Origin: Clostridiales bacterium
GTDB taxonomy: Bacteria; Bacillota; Clostridia; Saccharofermentanales; Saccharofermentanaceae
NCBI GenBank assembly: GCA_017615325.1
Contig: JAGAAI010000093.1
Span: 62,001 to 126,000, forward strand
Direction of reading: 5' to 3'
Length of the DNA stretch: 64,000 bases
Shown here: in pieces, positions 25,818 through 33,706 of the stretch
Numbering within the stretch: position 1 is the first letter of the stretch
How the letters are laid out: each line of letters starts with the position of its first letter
Translations under genes and position numbers: made by a program
The notes under the pieces: model-generated
The model's input: only the letters and a program-made list of their open reading frames with translations
The model's database searches: none
What the model was told of the DNA's origin: nothing

Positions 25818-27463
25818 GCGGCACCTCCTTCCTCTTTGCAGAGGATCGTGAGGAATAAGATCCCGTCGCTCTCCTTGGACTTTACGGGCAATCCGACATC
25901 AGGAAGGTCCGGCATTTCCCTCACTTCCATAGCAATACGGATTCCGTTCGGAAGAATGGAGACGGTCATTCTTGAAAGTGACTGAAGGCAGGTCTCGATC
26001 ACTTCTTCGAAAGCATCGTAGAGCCTGTTGACCGTATCGAGCGGGAAAGAAGAATACTCCTCGCCTATTGCGGCAGCGTCGATCCCGCAGCATCTTAAAA
26101 AGCGGCAGGATTCGGCCAGTGCCAGGAATAATTCTCTGTTGCTGTCCGGGAGCGCAGAATCCGTCAGGAGCAGGAGATTGGCTTTTCGCTTTGAATAGGC
26201 ATTATAGACACAGACCTTCCCCAGACTGTCAGAAAATCCGCTGCTCTCGGGATCGGTCTTATTAAGGATATCCTCTATCTTCATCTGCTTGGAACTTATG
26301 GCATTCGTTATCATGCGGTAAACCCTGCCCTGGGCCTCGAGCCTGGCTTTCTGTTCCTTCAGCTTATTTTCGACCGAGATAAGATCGTTCTCTTCGCTTA
26401 AGAGCTGGTTTGCTTCTGCCAGACGGCTTCTCTGTTTGCGGAGTTCGTGCTCGTCGCTGGTCCAGAAAGTATAGCCTGCCCGGATCTTCATGCCCTGAAG
26501 CTTCGTGTCCTCATCGTGATAGAAAGGTCCGTCCTTCGCCAGAACGAGTTCGGCCTGATCGACATCCACCGACAGGGCAGTCGAGTGAACGGAATTAAGT
26601 TCCGTGTCCGTTATCAGGATCGGGACCTTCATGTTCTTGAAGAAGCCGACATAGTTTATGTTATGCGGGATCAGTCTGCTCCGCAGACAGCATTCAAAGA
26701 TAAGCACCATGGTAAAGCAGTCGAATTCAGCTTGATGATACATTATCGTCGCATTATCCATCCTCTTATAAACCAGAGAATAAAAGAGACAATATGATAT
26801 CCAGATGATCACCGTAGCAACCAAAGCGGTAAGAAGTTTTCTGTCCTTCTTCCTCATTACCCTGAAAAGGATCCCATAGCTGACCAGAAGAGCCAGGACG
26901 ATACACGTATATATGATATAAAATCCGGGGCCCCAGGAATATGTGCCGCCAGCCCCTCTGAACACATCAAGCTCCACTTTGGGCCTGTACACGAAAAAGT
27001 GAAGATCGTTCGTTAAGGATATCGCCGAAAGGGCTCCTGCCGACAAAAGGAATGCCGCTTCTATCCTCCGGCTCAGTCTGTTGTTGCCTAAAGCCAGATT
27101 GATCGCTATCGCAAGAAGCAGGGCCGGCAGCATAAGTCTCGGTACCGAATAAGCATAAAGTGTATATCTTTCTGCCGTCACCGAATTCGTAACGATCCTG
27201 TACTTAAATACACGCTGCATGATATAGAAGATCATGAACACTTCCGACACGATAAGATAGACCCTTATCTGCGTAGGAGGTATCCTCGAGCGGACCGTCC
27301 TCGCCCAGAAGAGAACAAGACCTGTAAGGATTATATAGTTCAAGCTGAACATCAGACTGTTGACGAAAGAATTCGGCGTTCCCGTAAACAAATTACAGAC
27401 ACCCGCCAGGAGAAACACCAGTATGAACAGTGATGTGGTCTTGTGTTCTTTTAAGATCCCCAT
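25814..27463 (-). CDS. 7TM sensor-like membrane protein without ATPase domain
   Basis: A 549-aa protein with about seven membrane segments in residues 10-260, in the manner of histidine-kinase N-terminal 7TM regions, then a degenerate PAS-like part, a coiled coil (~325-390, HELRKQRSRLAEANQLLSEEN) and a C-terminal part that resembles a dimerisation region with a decayed kinase end. No N-box or G-box is visible, so it cannot be a kinase by itself. It probably senses a ligand and controls the kinase encoded next. GGGG stands before the ATG. First gene of the three-gene sensory unit. Confidence 0.75.
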   Translation of the reverse strand: MGILKEHKTTSLFILVFLLAGVCNLFTGTPNSFVNSLMFSLNYIILTGLVLFWARTVRSRIPPTQIRVYLIVSEVFMIFYIMQRVFKYRIVTNSVTAERYTLYAYSVPRLMLPALLLAIAINLALGNNRLSRRIEAAFLLSAGALSAISLTNDLHFFVYRPKVELDVFRGAGGTYSWGPGFYIIYTCIVLALLVSYGILFRVMRKKDRKLLTALVATVIIWISYCLFYSLVYKRMDNATIMYHQAEFDCFTMVLIFECCLRSRLIPHNINYVGFFKNMKVPILITDTELNSVHSTALSVDVDQAELVLAKDGPFYHDEDTKLQGMKIRAGYTFWTSDEHELRKQRSRLAEANQLLSEENDLISVENKLKEQKARLEAQGRVYRMITNAISSKQMKIEDILNKTDPESSGFSDSLGKVCVYNAYSKRKANLLLLTDSALPDSNRELFLALAESCRFLRCCGIDAAAIGEEYSSFPLDTVNRLYDAFEEVIETCLQSLSRMTVSILPNGIRIAMEVREMPDLPDVGLPVKSKESDGILFLTILCKEEGGAA

Positions 27464-27493
27464 ATAAGCCCCGCATATAATAATTCTTCTAAA

Positions 27494-27522
27494 AGTATAT
27501 TAGAGAATCGCAAACTAAACAA
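27494..27522 (-). promoter_or_regulatory. Promoter of the sensory operon
   Basis: TTGTTT (27522-27517) and TATACT (27499-27494) spaced by 17 bp, about 30 bp before the start of the 7TM sensor gene. With few gaps and no terminator down to 19230, it may serve the surface genes as well. Confidence 0.55.
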
Positions 27523-27532
27523 GGTCGCCCCG

Positions 27533-27645
27533 TTGCAAACTTTGGCAACTATTTAGCTAAGTTTTCAATTAATAGGTTGACTAATCCTTTGATATAATGC
27601 ATACTTCTATTGAAAAGTACGGCAATTTATTTGCAAAGTTTGCAA
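27533..27645. repeat. 12-bp inverted repeat flanking the AAA gene promoter
   Basis: TTGCAAACTTTG at 27533-27544 is the exact reverse complement of CAAAGTTTGCAA at 27634-27645. Between them lies a plausible promoter for the plus-strand gene: TTGACT (27577-27582), 17 bp, CATACT (27600-27605). The arms are 89 bp apart, which suits DNA looping by one regulator. Confidence 0.45.
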
Positions 27646-27659
27646 TTGAGAGGTGTCAT

Positions 27660-28961
27660 ATGGATATAAAGCGTGATATGTATCTGAATAAGATCATTCC
27701 GTATATGTGGGATGGTCAGGTCAAGGTCATTACCGGGATCAGAAGATGCGGGAAATCATATCTTCTCAGAACGATATTTAGAAAATACCTGCTTTCTCAA
27801 GGTGTTGCGCCTAGTCAGATCCTCACATTCGAACTTGATATGGCAAAGGATATTAAGTACAGAAATCCGCTCGAACTGATCGGGAAAGTTAAAGAGACTG
27901 TCGAAAACAAGAAGAAACAGTATTATCTCTTTGTAGATGAGATCCAACTGTCGGATGAAGTTCCCAACCCTTATAATCCTGACGGCAAGAAGATCACGTT
28001 CTATGATGCGCTCAACGACCTCAAGGCTATATCGAATCTTGATGTGTATGTAACCGGCAGTAATTCCAAGATGTTGTCCAGTGATATCCTTACCGAGTTT
28101 CGCGGCAGAAGTGATGAGATAAGAGTTCATCCTTTAAGCTTTGCGGAATACTATGCAGCTGTAGGCGGCGATAAGTTCGAAGCATTTGATGATTATGCTT
28201 TTTACGGCGGTATGCCGTTAGTCCTTTCCAGACCTGATGAAGCTGCAAAAATGTCATATCTTAAGACTCTGTTCTCAGAGGTATATCTTAAGGATATCGT
28301 CGAACGCAAAAAGATCAAACGATTAGATATTCTGGAAGCGACGCTGGATCTTCTGTGTTCTTCGGTAGGATCTCTTACAAATCCGAATAATGTAGCGAAA
28401 GCGATGAATTCCAAGCAGAAGATCTCAGGAAAAGATCTTGTATCGAATAATACGGTGACTTCATATATGAATCACCTTGCCGATGCTTATCTCTTCGAAG
28501 AATGCAAAAGATACGATGTCAAAGGCAAAAACTACTTCGACTATCCGAACAAGTATTACTGCGAAGACATCGGACTTCGTAATGCAAGGATAGGGTTCCG
28601 GCAGCAGGAGTTGACTCACATCATGGAGAACATTATCTACAACGATCTTCGTATTCGCGGTTGTGAAGTTGATATCGGTGTTGTTTATGCCACGGAGAAG
28701 AGCAAGGCCGGTAATAACATTCAGGCAGCTCGTGAGATCGACTTCATAGCAAATCACGGCGGGAAGAAAACATACATACAATCTGCATTCGCGTTAGGTA
28801 CCGAAGAGAAAGCACTGATAGAGAATAAACCTTTTTCCCTCACCGGAGACTCATTCCCTAAGATCATAGTTCGCCATGATATCCGAAAGCGATGGTACGA
28901 TGATAGCGGAATCCTTAACATCGGTGTTATAGATTTTCTTCTTGACGATAAGATCGTGTGA
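27660..28961 (+). CDS. AAA_14/DUF4143 ATP-binding protein
   Basis: A 433-aa soluble protein of the widespread AAA_14-DUF4143 family. Walker A is GIRRCGKS (26-33), Walker B is LFVDEIQ, and VTGSNSKML is the sensor-like segment. The C-terminal DUF4143 part shows KTLFSEVYLKDIVERKKI and a late nuclease-like EIDFIA. The cellular role of the family is not established. The ATG at 27660 follows GAGAGGTG; the open frame upstream (to 27597) has no such site. It stands alone, divergent from the sensory operon, with a 12-bp inverted repeat around its promoter. Confidence 0.85.
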   Translation: MDIKRDMYLNKIIPYMWDGQVKVITGIRRCGKSYLLRTIFRKYLLSQGVAPSQILTFELDMAKDIKYRNPLELIGKVKETVENKKKQYYLFVDEIQLSDEVPNPYNPDGKKITFYDALNDLKAISNLDVYVTGSNSKMLSSDILTEFRGRSDEIRVHPLSFAEYYAAVGGDKFEAFDDYAFYGGMPLVLSRPDEAAKMSYLKTLFSEVYLKDIVERKKIKRLDILEATLDLLCSSVGSLTNPNNVAKAMNSKQKISGKDLVSNNTVTSYMNHLADAYLFEECKRYDVKGKNYFDYPNKYYCEDIGLRNARIGFRQQELTHIMENIIYNDLRIRGCEVDIGVVYATEKSKAGNNIQAAREIDFIANHGGKKTYIQSAFALGTEEKALIENKPFSLTGDSFPKIIVRHDIRKRWYDDSGILNIGVIDFLLDDKIV

Positions 28962-29002
28962 CAAACCGCATTGCAACTGAAGTGTTTTCCAAGCAACAGT
29001 AA

Positions 29003-29046
29003 GGGGCTGCCCCTGAAGCGGTAAATACCACTTTTAAGGCAGCCCC
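29003..29046. terminator. Nested hairpin between convergent genes
   Basis: GGGGCTGCC and GGCAGCCCC form a 9-bp outer stem around 26 nt that hold a second small stem (GGTA-AA-TACC). It lies 41 bp after the AAA gene and 52 bp after the stop of the convergent surface gene. There is no long T-run on either side, so it is a weak or unusual terminator, or a dispersed repeat. Confidence 0.45.
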
Positions 29047-29098
29047 CTGTAAGTCTTGCTTTGGATCTGATCAGACCGATGTGTTGTTCCTCAGCGTT

Positions 29099-32000
29099 TT
29101 ATTTGTTATTTGCGTACTTATCGTACTTATAGAGGAAAGTAACCATCTGACGTCTTAAGCACTTGCCCTGAGGCTTGAATGTTCCGTCGGAATAACCTGC
29201 TACGATGGACTTCTCTGATGCCCAGATGGTTGCCTTGTAGAAGTAATCCTTGGACTTAACGTCAGAGAACTTACATGTCTTTGACTTAGGCTCAGGCTTG
29301 CCTGCCATCCTCCAGAGGAACGTAACTGTCTGTGCTCTCGTACAGATCCCCTGAGGGTCAAACTTCTCTTTGGATACACCTGTCGTGATACCCTTCTCTA
29401 CTGCCCAGAGCACAGGCTTATAGAAGTAATCTGAACTCTTGATATCCTTAAACGAAGTCGTCTTTGCAGAAGGCGCAGGTTCACCTGCAAGTCTCCAGAG
29501 GAAGGTTACCATCTGTGCTCTCGAACACTCGTTAGCGGGCTTAAAGTTCGTCTGGTTATCGTAACCCTTGACGATGCCCATTGCGGTAAGAGCGTTGGTT
29601 GGTTCGTACCAGAAATCGTTGATGTCCGTTACATCCTTATAGAGAACTCTTACACTGAACTTCTCTTTCTTGCCGTCCTTCAATGTAACGGTCACTGTTG
29701 CAGATCCTGCCTGCTTGCCCGTGATCTTGCCTGACTTGTCGACCGAAGCTATGGTCTTGTTGGAGATCGCAAATGTTGCTCCCTTCCAAGCCTTGATCTT
29801 ACTTAGGTCGAGCGTCTTACCGCAGGTAACAACGGCTACTATATTGAAGTCCAAAGTAACAGAATCTTTGTACTTGCCCTGACCCGTCAGGGTGATGGAT
29901 CCGGTACCCGGTCTGTCGTTGTTCTTAAGATCGCCTGTGAAGTCTGTCTTGCTCTTAAGCTGCGTGCCATCGATAATTACCTTGATAGCAGGCTTAATTT
30001 GCTCCGTGCCTTCCCTATACTCGTAGTCTGAATACTGGAACTCTACCTTTGCCCTCTTAATGGAATTTTTATCGGGCTTAGGCGTTGCTGTTGCCGTAGG
30101 CTTCGCGGGAGCCTTAGTAGGCGTCTTTGTCGGAGTTGCGGTAGGCTTTGCAGGTGCCTTAGTCGGAGTCTTTGTCGGTGTTGCCGTAGGCTTTGCAGGA
30201 GCCTTCGTAGGTGTAGGCGATGCCGTCGGCTTTGCAGGAACCTTCGTAGGTGTAGGTGTTGCGGGCTTTGCCTTGATCTGGAAGGTCAAGGTCTTGCTGC
30301 CTTCGTAGTAATCACCCTTCAAAGTAACCTTGACTAAGCCCGTACCGATCTCAACGTTATTTGAATATTCGACTGTGTAGCAGTCAGCAGACAATTCTTC
30401 ACTCGCATTAGCTACTGTCACCTTCGGCTCGATAGCACTACCAGTATAGGTATAAGATGAAGCTTCAAGTGATACCTTTGTAACCTGGAGCAGCGGAGTT
30501 ATAGTCTCTTCCGCACCGCAGACACTGCAGACCTGATAGATGCATCCGGGTTCGGTAAAGGTTGCCTTGCATATCTTCTCTTCCCACTGATGGCTGGCAC
30601 ATTCGAATACTGCACAGATATTCAATGCGCCTGCATCACAGGTGTAAGTACCCTCATCAGAAAGAAGCGCATCAGAAGGGAATTCCACAAAAGAGGATTC
30701 TCCGACAATACCTTCATACCAGCCGACGAACTTGTATCCTTCTTCAGGTTTTGCAGTGAATGTGACCGTACCGTCCAGAACAGTAAGGTTTATCATCGTA
30801 GCATCCTCTGGAATGATGCCTTCTCTTGATGTTTCTATTCCTACTTTTCCGCATTCCTTACCGGGATTGGATGCGTTATAGACACCGACTGCCATGTATG
30901 CATACCAGTCAGCATAGATCGTGATGTTATTGAAAATGGGATTCGAATAATCAAAAGCATATTCAAATTCGTCATCCATATACCATCCGTTAAACACCAT
31001 GCCTTCTCTGACAGGGTCGTCAGGCTTTGCTGCCTTCTCTCCTGAGACAACATACTGAGCTGCGATCTCGTTGCCGCCGTTGGTATCAAATGTAACCTTG
31101 TAGTAGAGGGGCACTTTGATCTCCTGCACATCACTGTCGATCGTTGTTGTGCCGTTACCGGGCATATAGATCTTGATGATCGTCCCGGTAGTAACACCTG
31201 ATTCGATCACAGCCGTTGTACCCGTGATATCGACCCAGTTTGTGCCGTCAATGGAATACTTCATTCCTGAAGCAACATTAGAAAGTTCAAAGCTCTCATC
31301 ACCTGTCTTGGTTAAGACAGCCTGAGGCGTATCCTCCTGTTCAGGCACGAATGCAACAATCTCAATCTCCTGAGGATCGGAAGCAAGAACATTACCCAAG
31401 CCCGCGACACGCACATAATAAGTGCCAGGCTCAAGATCTGTCAGTTCCCCGGTGCATTCAGCATAACTTGTACCATCTTCGCTCCATTCATGTCTTGAGC
31501 TGGTTTCAACAGCCCCCTTACCATTGATGACCGCAGGCTGTGTAACTGTAAGAGAAGGTCTATCAGCTTTTCTCACATCGATCGTCTGAATGTCACTGTC
31601 AATGGTCGTCGTTCCGTTGCCGGGCATGTAGACCTTAATACCATTTTCAACAGAAATACCGGCACCTATCATTTCTCTGGTAGCAGTAATATCATGCCAT
31701 GTACTACCGCCATCGATGCTGTATTTCATCCCCTGACCAACATTGACAAGAACTCCTCTATCAGGTCCGGTAGCATCGAAATAAGCTTCCGGAGTTTCTT
31801 CCTGTTCAGGCACAAATGCAACTATCTCGATCTCCTGAGGATCGGAAGTCAGAGCCGTGCCGGAAGCTACTGCACGTACATAGTAGGTACCGGGAACAAG
31901 ACCTGTCTGCTCTCCGGTACAAGCCGTATATGTTGTTCCATCTGTGCTGAATTCATGGTCTGAAGTCGTAGGAATGGATCCCTTGCCATCAATTACTGAA

Positions 32001-33454
32001 GGCTGAACAGGAACAAGTTCAGGAGTTGCGGCCTTGGTAACTACTACATTCTGGATCTCACTGTCAGACATCATTGCGCTTGTAGCAGGCTGATAAACCT
32101 TGATGCCTTTATCAACAGTAATTCCGGAATCAAAAGTAACGGATGTATCTTCAATATCGATCCATGTCTCACCGCCGTCAATGCTGTACTTCATACCGGC
32201 AGTTACATCATTCAAGATACCGCTGTCGGTACCTGTAGCCTCAAATACGGCATTAGGTGTCGGCTCAGGCATGATGTTGGGAACCTTAAATTCTGAAATA
32301 TCAGAACCGTCAAATTTAAGGAATATCAATGAATTATCTGTATCTGCACCAGTATAGACGAGATACTGATCATTTCCGGAAAGAACAGTAAATACTCTGT
32401 TATAAGAGCAGCGTGCAGTTTCTGCTGTTACATCAGTAGTGACACCATTCTGGTAGAACACTGCAGAAGTATCATCAATACCCGCAAAGTAAAGATTATC
32501 GCTATTATCAAGAGTGATATTAGAGCAATAACCTGTATGTGTTACTGTTGCAGCAACTGAAGTCTCATAGGCAGAAGTGCCAAGAGCAAACTTGATTATG
32601 TTATATGCGCCGCTGTAGTATTCAAGTTCCCATACTTCAGATCCATTTGTACATACACCATATCTTGTTGCGTTTTTATCAAAGTCATAAGATCCGGTCT
32701 GATTGGTGAATTGAACATAATAACTATGATCCCATCCGGATCCCCAACCTTTATATGCACTATGCGCCCTATAGGAAACGCCATATCCTATAGAAGAGTT
32801 CAAAAAGAAACGGGGTTCATAAACTTCAAAATATGATCCCTCACCACTATAGTAATCACCAGTACAATTGACGATGTTTTGTGTTACAAATTCACCACTC
32901 TTATTGGTAGCGTACATAACATCAGGTCTCTTATAATATTCATCACCGCCACCCTGCGAATCAAAATAGGAAAGATGAGCATATCCAGTCTGGTCTATCG
33001 CCAAATCAGGAAAATACAACTCGCCTTGTTTATCATTTTCATTTTTTGAATCAATTACATCTGGAACAGACCAAGTATCTCCACTCTTATATGTATAAGC
33101 AATATCTTTATCACTGTTCACATATGCGACATGCGGAGTGCTTCCTTTCAAAGCTAAAGATACTTCTGAAGCATTTATACTAATGATCTCTTCTTCCCAC
33201 CCGTTATTGACAGGATCGTAAACACCATAATAAAGTGCACCACCTTCAACTATGTTTTGGGAAACATAGCTGTTTGTAGTGGTGCTGCCGCCCTTGATAA
33301 ACACGGTCGCGATTTTACCGTCAGGTAAAGTCTCCGCATCCATAACATATCTGGCAAGAGTCTCATCAGCCATAACCTGATTAGTCTGGAAATAAAGACC
33401 GATCGATGCGACCATTGCCAGAGAAAGAATAAAAGATACGATTCGCCTTCTCAT
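29099..33454 (-). CDS. Secreted multi-domain Big/SLH surface protein (1451 aa)
   Basis: A signal peptide (1-30) is followed by a propeller-like N-terminal part (~35-395). Next are three repeats of a 'SIDGGxTWxDI ... GIKVYxP' module, each paired with a 'FSTDGTTYTACTGE ... GTYYVRAVASG' module (~395-800). One InlB/Flg_new-type repeat follows (VTFDTNGGNEI ... ITIYADWY), then a CSVCGAEETITPL Cys element and a YTGSAIEPKVTV Ig-like repeat. A Pro/Thr/Lys linker, a second Ig-like part, a Big2-like part and three SLH repeats (~1270-1451) complete it. The ATG at 33454 follows AAGGAGG; six codons more are open upstream. It probably acts in adhesion or in shaping the cell surface. A folded leader precedes it. 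Confidence 0.83.
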   Translation of the reverse strand: MRRRIVSFILSLAMVASIGLYFQTNQVMADETLARYVMDAETLPDGKIATVFIKGGSTTTNSYVSQNIVEGGALYYGVYDPVNNGWEEEIISINASEVSLALKGSTPHVAYVNSDKDIAYTYKSGDTWSVPDVIDSKNENDKQGELYFPDLAIDQTGYAHLSYFDSQGGGDEYYKRPDVMYATNKSGEFVTQNIVNCTGDYYSGEGSYFEVYEPRFFLNSSIGYGVSYRAHSAYKGWGSGWDHSYYVQFTNQTGSYDFDKNATRYGVCTNGSEVWELEYYSGAYNIIKFALGTSAYETSVAATVTHTGYCSNITLDNSDNLYFAGIDDTSAVFYQNGVTTDVTAETARCSYNRVFTVLSGNDQYLVYTGADTDNSLIFLKFDGSDISEFKVPNIMPEPTPNAVFEATGTDSGILNDVTAGMKYSIDGGETWIDIEDTSVTFDSGITVDKGIKVYQPATSAMMSDSEIQNVVVTKAATPELVPVQPSVIDGKGSIPTTSDHEFSTDGTTYTACTGEQTGLVPGTYYVRAVASGTALTSDPQEIEIVAFVPEQEETPEAYFDATGPDRGVLVNVGQGMKYSIDGGSTWHDITATREMIGAGISVENGIKVYMPGNGTTTIDSDIQTIDVRKADRPSLTVTQPAVINGKGAVETSSRHEWSEDGTSYAECTGELTDLEPGTYYVRVAGLGNVLASDPQEIEIVAFVPEQEDTPQAVLTKTGDESFELSNVASGMKYSIDGTNWVDITGTTAVIESGVTTGTIIKIYMPGNGTTTIDSDVQEIKVPLYYKVTFDTNGGNEIAAQYVVSGEKAAKPDDPVREGMVFNGWYMDDEFEYAFDYSNPIFNNITIYADWYAYMAVGVYNASNPGKECGKVGIETSREGIIPEDATMINLTVLDGTVTFTAKPEEGYKFVGWYEGIVGESSFVEFPSDALLSDEGTYTCDAGALNICAVFECASHQWEEKICKATFTEPGCIYQVCSVCGAEETITPLLQVTKVSLEASSYTYTGSAIEPKVTVANASEELSADCYTVEYSNNVEIGTGLVKVTLKGDYYEGSKTLTFQIKAKPATPTPTKVPAKPTASPTPTKAPAKPTATPTKTPTKAPAKPTATPTKTPTKAPAKPTATATPKPDKNSIKRAKVEFQYSDYEYREGTEQIKPAIKVIIDGTQLKSKTDFTGDLKNNDRPGTGSITLTGQGKYKDSVTLDFNIVAVVTCGKTLDLSKIKAWKGATFAISNKTIASVDKSGKITGKQAGSATVTVTLKDGKKEKFSVRVLYKDVTDINDFWYEPTNALTAMGIVKGYDNQTNFKPANECSRAQMVTFLWRLAGEPAPSAKTTSFKDIKSSDYFYKPVLWAVEKGITTGVSKEKFDPQGICTRAQTVTFLWRMAGKPEPKSKTCKFSDVKSKDYFYKATIWASEKSIVAGYSDGTFKPQGKCLRRQMVTFLYKYDKYANNK
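30080..30260. repeat. 45-bp tandem repeats encoding a Pro/Thr/Lys linker
   Basis: About three to four units coding for KTPTKAPAKPTATPT and variants. It forms the stiff, extended spacer before the wall-binding part of the 1451-aa protein. A similar shorter tract lies at 34690-34870 in the next gene. Unit number is likely to vary between strains. Confidence 0.75.
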
Positions 33455-33498
33455 CTGCCTAACCTCCTTCATAACGATATATATAAACTGGAAAAACT

Positions 33499-33588
33499 TA
33501 AAAACTCAGATACTATTATCTGCCATCGGTTCTTTTACCGTCATGAGGACCTTCCCTTGCGGAAGATAAAGACGATCCCAACCTTCAA
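33499..33588 (-). promoter_or_regulatory. Folded 5' leader with intrinsic terminator, riboswitch-like
   Basis: On the minus strand the leader can form GGTT/AACC, ATCGTC/GACGGT and CTTCC/GGAAG stems with conserved-looking unpaired bases between. It is followed directly by CAGATA-ATAG-TATCTG and AGTTTTT, a small terminator (33522-33507). The AGATAA of the terminator can alternatively pair with TTTATCT inside the upstream fold, giving two exclusive states. It ends about 45 bp before the start codon of the surface gene. It lacks the GCAAAGCC core of c-di-GMP-I and does not match another class I know. Confidence 0.45.
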
Positions 33589-33655
33589 CAATAAATATAG
33601 TTTAACATCTATCCTGTCTCTATTCCACGACCAAACTATAAACATACAGTAAACA

Positions 33656-33679
33656 AGAGCCGCCCCGAAGGACGGCTCT
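33656..33679 (-). terminator. Terminator of the 1021-aa surface gene
   Basis: AGAGCCGTCC-TTCG-GGGCGGCTCT followed by TTGTTT on the minus strand, 27 bp after the stop codon. Confidence 0.7.
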
Positions 33680-33706
33680 GTATGTTCTGTTTGATTCAGA
33701 TCAATC

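Noticed and set aside
27660..28961. Transposase or phage-type ATPase
   Set aside because: The Walker motifs and DUF4143 end fit the AAA_14 family; no terminal repeats or partner transposase genes are present.
30080..30260. Regular repeats that might be a CRISPR array
   Set aside because: The units are in frame, code for a Pro/Thr/Lys linker and have no unique spacers.
33499..33588. c-di-GMP-I riboswitch before the surface gene
   Set aside because: The context fits, and the leader ends in CCGATGG as some members do, but the conserved GCAAAGCC and GGCAAACC elements are missing, so only a generic structured leader is reported.
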